Source: Rhodanobacter sp. C03 (GTDB lineage Bacteria > Pseudomonadota > Gammaproteobacteria > Xanthomonadales > Rhodanobacteraceae). From it: 64,000 nucleotides of DNA. Position 1 is the first letter of the stretch. Every line of letters starts with the position of its first letter. The stretch covers positions 186,001-250,000 of the forward strand of contig NZ_MUNT01000006.1 in the NCBI RefSeq assembly GCF_002001175.1, written 5' to 3'. Shown piece by piece: positions 21,893 to 29,322 of this stretch. The position numbers were made by a program, and so were the translations under genes. The notes below the pieces were generated by a model. It was not told the DNA's origin. It did not search any database and saw only the letters and a list, made by a program, of their open reading frames with translations.

Positions 21893-22699
21893 ATGCCGTT
21901 GACTCTAATCACGCGGGGTTCAAAGCACGGGCGCTGCAACATATGCGGCGCAGTCGGGCCGTTGACGGAGGATCACACGCCCCCCAAAGGATGCGTGCGT
22001 CCAACGGCCATGATGCTCGAGCACGCTGTCGATCGTCTCGAGATGCGGAAGGGAATAAAGGCCAAGGCAAATGACGGAGTGAAGTATCGGACTCTGTGCT
22101 CTCGCTGCAACAACGCTTTATTGGGCGGACGCTACGATCCAGCTCTGATCGATTTCGTAAACCGTGTTAGCGGGTTGCTGGAATCTCCCCTTCTGTTGCC
22201 GGCCACCGTAACGGTTCCAGCGAAGCCGCACCTCATCGCTCGCGCCGTCTGGGGGCACATGGCGGCTGTCGGCGTGGACCGATATCCAAAGGGTCCGGAC
22301 ACCGAGATGTTGAGAGAATTTTTCTTAGATGAGTCGCTACCGCTTCCGCGTCAATTGAATTTTTACTACTGGCTATACCCATACCGAAGGCAGGCGCTCA
22401 TCAAGGACGCCGGCGTTCTCGATATGCGCGGGGGAAACGCCGTCTTTTGGATGATGAAGTTCTATCCGATGGCTTTTGCGATTTGGAGAACCGACAGCGG
22501 CTACAGATCAAATTATCGGGATCTGGCCCAATATCGGTCAGGTAGACCGAGCGACGTTCAGTACGTGATGCTTGACCTACATTCGATTCCCCACGAACTG
22601 ATACTGGAAGCGCCAACCGAGACGCAAGCGATCATGTACGGGCAAGAAGCCATCGTGGCAAACGGTCGCCCACCATTGGGTCGCGTTTTGCGTGTCTAA
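21893..22699 (+). CDS. Hypothetical protein with HNH-like zinc motif
   Basis: The 268-residue protein begins with CNICGAVGPLTEDHTPPKG and, about 60 residues later, LCSRCNNALLGG. This CxxC...DHxPP...CxxCN layout is that of HNH-type nucleases and related zinc-binding proteins (His of DH as the candidate metal ligand or base). The remaining 180 residues (WLYPYRRQALIKDAGVLDMRGG, FYPMAFAIW, VQYVMLDLHSIPHELI) match nothing I know. Codon use and base composition look less GC-biased than the backbone, as expected for a horizontally acquired gene. It is the last gene of the segment after tRNA-Ser. A nuclease role, possibly in defence, is an inference. Confidence 0.72.
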   Translation: MPLTLITRGSKHGRCNICGAVGPLTEDHTPPKGCVRPTAMMLEHAVDRLEMRKGIKAKANDGVKYRTLCSRCNNALLGGRYDPALIDFVNRVSGLLESPLLLPATVTVPAKPHLIARAVWGHMAAVGVDRYPKGPDTEMLREFFLDESLPLPRQLNFYYWLYPYRRQALIKDAGVLDMRGGNAVFWMMKFYPMAFAIWRTDSGYRSNYRDLAQYRSGRPSDVQYVMLDLHSIPHELILEAPTETQAIMYGQEAIVANGRPPLGRVLRV

Positions 22700-22755
22700 A
22701 TGCGCAACTTTCCGGGTCAGAGCCACTTCCCAAGCACCATTCTTTGGCCCAGCCA

Positions 22756-23310
22756 CTACGACCGAACCCGCAGCCACACAACCTCACCATGCGCTCCCTC
22801 GGCCGCACCGCTCGACGGCTTGGCCACCCGATAGGTCAATTCATCGCCGTTGATGGTGTAGCCCGAGTCTCCGCTCTTGCCGTCCCAGTTCGGGAACGAT
22901 GCATGCAGGATCTGGCTGTGCATGACCTTGGCGTCGGCGCTGACATGGCCGTAGTGGGCATTGCTGTCCATCGAGGCGGCACGGTACTCGTCTGCTGTTC
23001 CCTTGGACTTGTCGTTCGCCGCGAATGGCATTCGCTTCGCCCGCACGATCTGCATCATGTAGTCGCCCTGCGCATCGATAAGCCACATGCCCTCTGGGTG
23101 GGGACCGTATAGCTCCACGCGGTGGCCATCCGGGTAGACATTGTCGCAGCGGACGAGGGTCCAGGCGCCGATCAGTTCCCTGGGCACCATCGAGTGATCG
23201 CCGGCACTGCCACTGTGTTTCATCGCCGCATCCTGGGCGGCGGCCGGGATCGGTGATGCGACCATCGGGGCGAGGAGGGCGGCGAGCAACAGGAGTTTTG
23301 CGCGTGACAT
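22756..23310 (-). CDS. Secreted lipocalin-like domain protein
   Basis: The 184-residue protein has a Sec signal (MSRAKLLLLAALLAPMVASPIPAAAQ) and a domain reading LIGAWTLVRCDNVYPDGHRVELYGPHPEGMWLIDAQGDYMMQIVRA ... YTINGDELTYRVAKP. This fits the lipocalin-like (PF13924) family, which folds as a small beta-barrel for hydrophobic ligands. The ligand is unknown. The ATG at 23310 is preceded by GAGGT. It is divergent from the LysR gene at 23449, which probably controls it. Confidence 0.8.
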   Translation of the reverse strand: MSRAKLLLLAALLAPMVASPIPAAAQDAAMKHSGSAGDHSMVPRELIGAWTLVRCDNVYPDGHRVELYGPHPEGMWLIDAQGDYMMQIVRAKRMPFAANDKSKGTADEYRAASMDSNAHYGHVSADAKVMHSQILHASFPNWDGKSGDSGYTINGDELTYRVAKPSSGAAEGAHGEVVWLRVRS

Positions 23311-23448
23311 GGGGATACCTCGGGTGTGGGGTAGGTGGCATCGTCTCCCGCGCCTTCCCATTTGATAATGGGCTTCGATCTTTATTGATATTCAAATGGA
23401 ATTTGAAGATCATCCCGCCTGTACCTTCCGCAGCCCGGACCTGATCCC

Positions 23449-24369
23449 ATGAACCGCCTTAGCGACATGCAGCTCCTCGTCGATGCGGCCGACCTCAACA
23501 GCCTGTCGGCTGCCGGGCGTCGGGCAGGGCTCTCGCCTGCCGCTGCCAGTGCCTGTCTGCAACGGGTCGAGGCCATGCTCGGCGCGCGGCTTTTCGAACG
23601 CACGACGCGTCAATTGCGCCTGACTGAGGAGGGGCGCATCTACATCGCGTCCTGTCGGGTAGCGATCGAGACGATGAAGGAAGCCGAGCGCGCGGTTCGC
23701 AGCGGCACCGACGGTGTAAGCGGGACGCTGCGTGTATCGGCGCCTTCCGATCTGGGGCGCAACCTGCTGGTCGACATCCTCGACAGTTTCATGGACCTCC
23801 ACCCGGAGGTGCGCATTGTCCTGACGCTGTCGGATTCGCTCTCGCGTTTCGTGCCGGATGATATCGACGTAGCCATCCGCGTTGGTCCCTTGGAGGATAG
23901 CGATCTTGTTGCGCGTCATCTTGCCGATAGCTGGCGTGTGGTCTGTGCTTCGCCAACATGTATCGCGACTTATGGAATGCCAAAGCATCCCGAGGATCTC
24001 GTCGAATTGCCGACGCTGGTACTGACCACGAATGCCGGGCCACGCAATGAGTGGCGTCTCGGGGAAGCAGTCGTGCGGGTTCGGCGATATCACGAGTGCA
24101 CCGACAGCGAAGTCATACGCCAGTGGGCTGTTCTCGGTCGCGGGTTCGCCTACCGGCAGCTTTGGGCGGTGACGACGGATGTACGCGAAGGTCGGTTGGT
24201 GCTCGTCAACGCACCCGCGTGGTCTACCCCCACGCCCATCCATGCGATGTACCACCCGAACGTCTTTCAGCCACCACGTGTACGCCGGTTCGTCGATTTT
24301 CTGCATGCCGAGGTGGCGCGGCGGCTTTCGTCAAATGCCGCTGACGCAACGGCGTTTTCATCGACATGA
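23449..24369 (+). CDS. LysR-family transcriptional regulator
   Basis: The 306-residue protein has the N-terminal winged helix (MNRLSDMQLLVDAADLNSLSAAGRRAGLSPAAASACLQRVEAMLGARLFERTTRQLRLTEEG in family register). A periplasmic-binding-protein-like effector domain with SGTLRVSAPSDLGRNLL and DIDVAIRVGPLEDSDLVARHL follows. It resembles the DsdC/AaeR-like LysR regulators that often control a divergently transcribed gene, here the lipocalin-like gene 138 bases away. It is convergent with the patatin gene. Confidence 0.92.
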   Translation: MNRLSDMQLLVDAADLNSLSAAGRRAGLSPAAASACLQRVEAMLGARLFERTTRQLRLTEEGRIYIASCRVAIETMKEAERAVRSGTDGVSGTLRVSAPSDLGRNLLVDILDSFMDLHPEVRIVLTLSDSLSRFVPDDIDVAIRVGPLEDSDLVARHLADSWRVVCASPTCIATYGMPKHPEDLVELPTLVLTTNAGPRNEWRLGEAVVRVRRYHECTDSEVIRQWAVLGRGFAYRQLWAVTTDVREGRLVLVNAPAWSTPTPIHAMYHPNVFQPPRVRRFVDFLHAEVARRLSSNAADATAFSST

Positions 24370-24374
24370 TGATC

Positions 24375-24441
24375 GCGCCAGTTGGCAGCTCGGTGGTTGT
24401 GAAACCGACAGCATTCCATTGCGCGCGAGTTGCCAGCTCGG
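24375..24441 (+). repeat. Imperfect 19-base direct repeat between LysR and patatin genes
   Basis: GCGCCAGTTGGCAGCTCGG (24375-24393) recurs as GCGCGAGTTGCCAGCTCGG (24423-24441), two differences in 19 bases, in the 97-base gap between convergent genes. Function unknown. Confidence 0.45.
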
Positions 24442-24466
24442 GACTTCGCTGATCACAGCGCGCCTC

Positions 24467-27400
24467 TCAGGTAAAAAATCCTGGGTTTGCGTCAAAGGCT
24501 GCCTTGGTCAGGAACGAGCCCAGGCAGCGATAGGCTTCAAACTGGGACTCGTCGAACCATTGATCCAGGGTCGTCTGTTGGGGAAAGGTCTCATCGCCAC
24601 GGGCATAGTTGTAGACGTCGGCGGGTTCGAGTTTGTCTTTGCCGAGCGTGGGTTTGATGAGCAGGATCTTGCCTGTCGCGCGTTCGTTGTTGGTCGCGTA
24701 GGTCACTTGCCCGCGGACGAAGCCTGCCATGCTGCGACCCGTCTTCAGCGCATATAGATCGCTCAGCTTCAACTCGATCTCCGCGCCGAGATCGACACGC
24801 ACCTTGCGGATCAGGTTGCCAAGATCTTCGAAGGCACGAGCGGGGTCTGCGCCAGCATCAACCATGACGATGTGTGAGCAGCGGCGGCGCACAAGTTCAT
24901 AGACGGCCGTGTTCTCGAAGTGTCCGCCATCGGAAAGATAGACGAAGCTCCTTCGCTCATTGGTGTTGCCGCTCGCTTCCGCGATAAGCCAAGCCAGATT
25001 TGAGCGCGGACCGGATCGCCGCCAATCCTGCTTGCCAGGGTTCGGGCACCAGCGACCCAGTCGAATATTGAAGAAGGTCATCAGCATCGCAAGCGCTGGC
25101 TGCGTGTTGGCACCCATGTTGGGACTGACTGCCGCACCGGAGGTCGCCATGGCCATTCCGATCGTGAATCCCGTGCGCTCCCCGTTATCGATATTGGCCG
25201 GAAGATTATGAGGTCCCGCTGTGCGATAGGCGCTCATCTCATCGCGTGATGCGTTGTCTGCATACAACGCGGTTGGGCGAAACGCCTGCTCCGGTGCCGC
25301 ACCTGCTGTTTGGGTACACGGCCCTGCGAAAAGCGGTTTGTCGCCAGTGGCAGGCGCGAGGTTGTAACCGCAAAACGTGGGAGTGAGCACAAACAGGGCA
25401 GATTTCCGTTCCTGCCAGGCCAACTCTGATCCGTGAACGAGATTCAGCGCGGTGTTGAAGATGGGAAAAGGACGCTGCGGCTCGGCATTCAACGGGATAT
25501 CGTTCTCGGGCGCGCGTTTGGCGGATGAACCACGAACGGGTGCCGGCTCAACTGATTGGAGTGGAGCGAGATCGGCCAACGCGATGTCGTCGTTGGGATC
25601 GAAACCGGTGAACAGGTTCGGTTTGCGCATCTGATTGGATGCGCCCAGATAGCATCGTATCAACCGATTCTTGTACATGTCGTGGAGCGAGAAGCGATTG
25701 ATGTCCACGCGCCAGCCAAACACAACGGCGGTAATGGCGCTGGCAAGCAAGACCATCCATGCGGCGGGCAGGTAATGAAGAGCTGCGAAGGCTGCTGTGG
25801 GCGCTGGCACCTGGGTCGTACAGCAAACCCAGTAGGTCACATCGACGAAACCGTTTCCTTGCGGCAGGATCGGTGTGTTCCATTGCATGAGTGCGAAAAC
25901 CCCACAAGCAATGGCGATCACCAGCATCACCAGCACCACGGTGGCCAGAATGGCGGCGATGCTTGCACGCATCGGTAGCGTCTTTCCCGAGGTGGCGTTT
26001 CCGGACAAGGAGCGCACCAGTCCAATAGCCGTCGCGAGCGAGCCGATCCAGCCGGCGGCAATAACGTGATTCGTCCACGGGCCGATACCTGCCAGCCACG
26101 CAGGCAGATACATCGGTACATAGGTGGCCAACGCGCACCAGGCGATCCAGACCGCGCCCACGGATATCGCCGCGCCCCCCACGCGACTCCACCATTCCCG
26201 ATACATCTCCGGATAGTCGCGCCCCAGCAAGCCTATCCACAATGTGACGCTGACCGCGACAACACCCACCAGCAGTGGGGCGCCGAAAACCAGCATCAAG
26301 GCCGCGTTTTCGGCCGTAGCGCCCCTTGAATGCCACCCGTGATTCAAGCCAGCCAGCATCAGGAAACCAACGGCCACGACCACGGCAGTCGCCGGCGCAT
26401 AGACCGCAAAGCGAAACGCGCTCACGCTGGGCGATGACGAGACAGGGCCGAGCCGGCTCAGGGCTGCCTGGGTCACTGCCATGATCGCCACGATACCCAG
26501 CATGGTGAACAGACATGCGTGAACCCACGGTGCGCTGTCATCCACGGACACCAGGAAGGCTGCGCCAAACAACGCGGTGAGAAAGCCCGGTGCGATCACT
26601 GTGGCGTAGACGAGCAGCGGACGTGTGACCCGTGGCCAGCGCTGGCGGGATCTGGGAGAGAGCTGAATGAAGCAGGCAACCAGCGCGATCAAACCGAAGA
26701 TCGCCGTACCGGCGCGTGCCACAGAAGCATGATTGAGCAGGGCTTGAACAGGGGCGACAAAGAAAAGAGGCACCACGACTATGGCCGCGACGAAAGCGAC
26801 CAGCACGCACATGTTGAGCGCGACGTTGCGCAGGTAGGTCGCAGCAACAGTCAGTGCATCCAGGCTCAATGCGCCGACGCGGGGAGTCAGGTAGTTGCTG
26901 TAGCGGCGCAGCCATTGAACCTGCGGTGGTTCGGTTTCGTTGTTTTCCGGGCAACGCTTGAGCGCACTCCATACATCCGCCGGTGAGCTGCGATGAATCC
27001 ACGCGGACAGAAATGCCCCCATGTAGCCGCCGCCGGATACCGTGGAAAGCATGTCTATTTCTTTCAATGTGTCGCGCATCGCCATGCGCTGAAGCACACC
27101 GAGGCTGAAGGTGGCGCTGCGAATGCCTCCGCCCGACAAAGCCAGCCCGATTCGTTTGATGCCATCGACCTCCTGTTCGGGCTCGCTGTTCGAATCCAGA
27201 ACCGATGGTTGTCCACGCCACTGGTCACCAGTCAGCGACCACTCGGCCGAGGGCATCGATGCAGGAGCATCTTCCGAAACTGATTCGATCGGAGAAATGC
27301 CGAACGGTGCATCTGTGGCGTCAGCAGGAACACGGATGGGCGCTTCACCCGACGATTCACGCAACGGGGGAGGCGAAGCCGCTGTGCTCTGCTCGTGGAG

Positions 27401-27475
27401 CGCTCGCTTTCCGGCAAGCGCTGAGGCGTCGGCTTGATATACCGCATCGGCGGTCTGGAATTGTTGATCGGACAC
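24467..27475 (-). CDS. Polytopic membrane patatin-like phospholipase
   Basis: This is a 1002-residue patatin-family acyl hydrolase split by a large membrane insert. After a 105-residue Pro/Ser-rich N-terminus come the oxyanion motif SGGGIRSATFSLGVLQ (GGGIRS at 115-120) and the nucleophile in TVSGGG (Ser147). About ten hydrophobic segments follow between roughly residues 215 and 610. The soluble C-terminal part holds the catalytic Asp849 in LSDGGHFENTAVYEL. The dyad is therefore intact and would assemble across the membrane insert. It is preceded by a class 3 lipase gene on the same strand with a 57-base gap, so both are likely co-transcribed. The substrate is presumably phospholipid or neutral lipid. 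Confidence 0.9.
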   Translation of the reverse strand: MSDQQFQTADAVYQADASALAGKRALHEQSTAASPPPLRESSGEAPIRVPADATDAPFGISPIESVSEDAPASMPSAEWSLTGDQWRGQPSVLDSNSEPEQEVDGIKRIGLALSGGGIRSATFSLGVLQRMAMRDTLKEIDMLSTVSGGGYMGAFLSAWIHRSSPADVWSALKRCPENNETEPPQVQWLRRYSNYLTPRVGALSLDALTVAATYLRNVALNMCVLVAFVAAIVVVPLFFVAPVQALLNHASVARAGTAIFGLIALVACFIQLSPRSRQRWPRVTRPLLVYATVIAPGFLTALFGAAFLVSVDDSAPWVHACLFTMLGIVAIMAVTQAALSRLGPVSSSPSVSAFRFAVYAPATAVVVAVGFLMLAGLNHGWHSRGATAENAALMLVFGAPLLVGVVAVSVTLWIGLLGRDYPEMYREWWSRVGGAAISVGAVWIAWCALATYVPMYLPAWLAGIGPWTNHVIAAGWIGSLATAIGLVRSLSGNATSGKTLPMRASIAAILATVVLVMLVIAIACGVFALMQWNTPILPQGNGFVDVTYWVCCTTQVPAPTAAFAALHYLPAAWMVLLASAITAVVFGWRVDINRFSLHDMYKNRLIRCYLGASNQMRKPNLFTGFDPNDDIALADLAPLQSVEPAPVRGSSAKRAPENDIPLNAEPQRPFPIFNTALNLVHGSELAWQERKSALFVLTPTFCGYNLAPATGDKPLFAGPCTQTAGAAPEQAFRPTALYADNASRDEMSAYRTAGPHNLPANIDNGERTGFTIGMAMATSGAAVSPNMGANTQPALAMLMTFFNIRLGRWCPNPGKQDWRRSGPRSNLAWLIAEASGNTNERRSFVYLSDGGHFENTAVYELVRRRCSHIVMVDAGADPARAFEDLGNLIRKVRVDLGAEIELKLSDLYALKTGRSMAGFVRGQVTYATNNERATGKILLIKPTLGKDKLEPADVYNYARGDETFPQQTTLDQWFDESQFEAYRCLGSFLTKAAFDANPGFFT

Positions 27476-27532
27476 GACGTTCCCCTAGAAGTCACTCAAC
27501 GGTTCAAGACGCTGCACCCGAGGCAACGATGA

Positions 27533-28390
27533 CTAAGCTGCTGCTTTGCCGACGATGCAGGGAGTGTCTGGTGTGACCGCGACGCTGCCAAAGTCCAGCA
27601 TGGCGGCATAGCAATACGCGTGGTGATTGCAGACGATATCGTTCTGGATGATGGCCTGGGCGTCGCAGGCTTTGATCCAGATGGTCTGCGAAAACGATTC
27701 GAAGTTGATGGGCAAAGGCAACGATGGCGGTACATGCGGCACGAGATCACGCATGTAGTTGTAAACGCGATAGGCATCGACAGCATCGTCCACACGCTGG
27801 ACAAAATCGCGACCGCCAGCGCGCGGACATGCAAACAAACTGCCCTCCACGCGATAGGTACGCTGAGGCACGCTGGCGAGATCCAGCATCAAATAAGATG
27901 CCAGGGCAGCACCCAAACTGTGGCCGATGACGGTCACGGTCACGCTTGCGGGAAGTGTCGCAGCGATCGCCGACGCGGCGGACATGGTTGCCGCCGCAGC
28001 AGCGGGCGCGGCACCCAGCTCGACGTATGTCATGGAGCCATAAATCGAATCGAAGCCTTGTTCGACCCAGCCGATACTAGGGCGGTCGATCAGCAGTCCC
28101 TCGAAGTTTTCCAGCCATTCCACCGTGGTTTCCGTCCCGCGAACGACGGCGACAACGTTCGTCGCGTCACTTTTGTTGACAGCGAGGAATCCGTAATACG
28201 TTGCATCACCGAGCTGAAGCTTTTGGCCCTCGAACAACGCATTCCTGGCGATCAAATGGCCGAGGAGCCTCCACTCGCCCGCGCATCTTGGATCGATGAC
28301 TGGTGCAAGAGTTGCGGTCTGGGGATCAAACATGTCTTCCGCGTACATCGCGAGCAAAGCGCGCTTGGCGGCAACCGGTTCGCTAATCAT
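27533..28390 (-). CDS. Class 3 lipase (alpha/beta hydrolase)
   Basis: The 285-residue protein matches Lipase_3 (PF01764). It has TNVVAVVRGTETTVEWLENFEGLL (oxyanion region), the nucleophile elbow TVIGHSLGAALASYLMLDLA with Ser158, the acid region YNYMRDLVPHVPP and a late His in CNHHAYCY. No signal peptide is evident, so it is probably cytoplasmic or exported by another route. The ATG at 28390 has a strong upstream GGAGGAAGG; an upstream start at 28486 is not needed. It is followed by the patatin gene. Two acyl hydrolases of different folds in one operon suggest a joint lipid-degrading function. Confidence 0.88.
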   Translation of the reverse strand: MISEPVAAKRALLAMYAEDMFDPQTATLAPVIDPRCAGEWRLLGHLIARNALFEGQKLQLGDATYYGFLAVNKSDATNVVAVVRGTETTVEWLENFEGLLIDRPSIGWVEQGFDSIYGSMTYVELGAAPAAAAATMSAASAIAATLPASVTVTVIGHSLGAALASYLMLDLASVPQRTYRVEGSLFACPRAGGRDFVQRVDDAVDAYRVYNYMRDLVPHVPPSLPLPINFESFSQTIWIKACDAQAIIQNDIVCNHHAYCYAAMLDFGSVAVTPDTPCIVGKAAA

Positions 28391-29001
28391 GGCCTTCCTC
28401 CTTGAACGGACTTGGCGTGACAAGCGCGAGAACTCATCGAGGAGGCCTCGACCTGTGCACATTTCCCCAACGTGGCTCAACGTCAAGCACAGATCGTTTC
28501 ACCAGCTTCTCGCCCGTATCACATGGCGCGAGCTGGACACCCGCTTGAATGAATCCTCATGGCTGACAACGGCTTTGCAATCCATGGTCGAACTCTTCCA
28601 AGAGCATCATCGATGCGCCCGCCGACGCATATTGAACCTGCTTCAGCTTGCGCACCAAGTTGACCGAAGGACATAGAACCATGGGCCGATTTCGAGCCAA
28701 GGTCACGCCGGAAACGCTCGTCACTCACATCAAACAAGGGCGATCGATACGGTGAGGGTTTTGAGTTGTGTGCCTTCCTTGCCTGTCAGGTGCCGAGTGA
28801 TTCTCTTGAGCCTCGGGTCTGGCGTTTGCGCATGGCATGTACGGTTGTCGATGGCGGGGCGACGAGTGCTTAATTGGCGTGTCCGAAAAAATCGGTCCGC
28901 CTCGGGAATAATTTCCTGAAAGGGATGCCTCAGAGCGACTTGCCCGACATCACTCTTTGAGTTTTCCACGAACGAAAATTCGGAAAATCTGCACCAGACC
29001 A
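28391..29001. other. Gene-poor region upstream of the lipase
   Basis: About 600 bases without a convincing gene on either strand. It must contain the leftward lipase promoter. A 24-codon frame at 28681-28755 with its own GAAGGACATAGAACC leader (MGRFRAKVTPETLVTHIKQG...) could be the 5' end of a truncated gene, but it is too short to assign. With the SDR remnant at 29002 it looks like a decayed rearrangement site. Confidence 0.5.
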
Positions 29002-29085
29002 TTCGCCGTTACATGGATGTACCAACAAGGCGTGCTCACAAGTCAGGCCATGGTCGTAGATGGCGGTCAGTATCGCGTTGGTTAA
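29002..29085 (+). pseudogene. 3' remnant of a short-chain dehydrogenase gene
   Basis: The frame ending at TAA 29083-29085 reads FAVTWMYQQG then VLTSQAMVVDGGQYRVG, the typical C-terminus of classical SDR enzymes (TGQ-x-VVDGG). Nothing upstream in this frame continues the protein, so only about 27 codons survive. It does not match the C-termini of the two intact SDR genes in the window closely enough to be a recent copy of either. Confidence 0.6.
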
Positions 29086-29322
29086 TCGCGGCGTAAGAAA
29101 ATAGTGTCAGGAGCAATTTCTGAAAGATGCTGCGGATGGATCGGTTCCGCTCGTAGGTCGAAACCAAGGCAGGCCGTTTCGCTCCGTCCATCCTTCACTG
29201 GCCAATCACTCCTTGAGCGGCTTTAGAGTTTTCGCCATCATGCGCCGAGCATCCATGCCAACTGGTGCTCGACGACCACGCCTGCATTCCGCAGCCTTGG
29301 CATGCAAAGGGGAGCGGTGACA

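Noticed and set aside
28681-28755. 24-codon frame MGRFRAKVTPETLVTHIKQG... with a leader, possibly the start of a TnsA-like transposition protein
   Set aside because: The resemblance is faint and the frame stops after 24 codons; too short to name.
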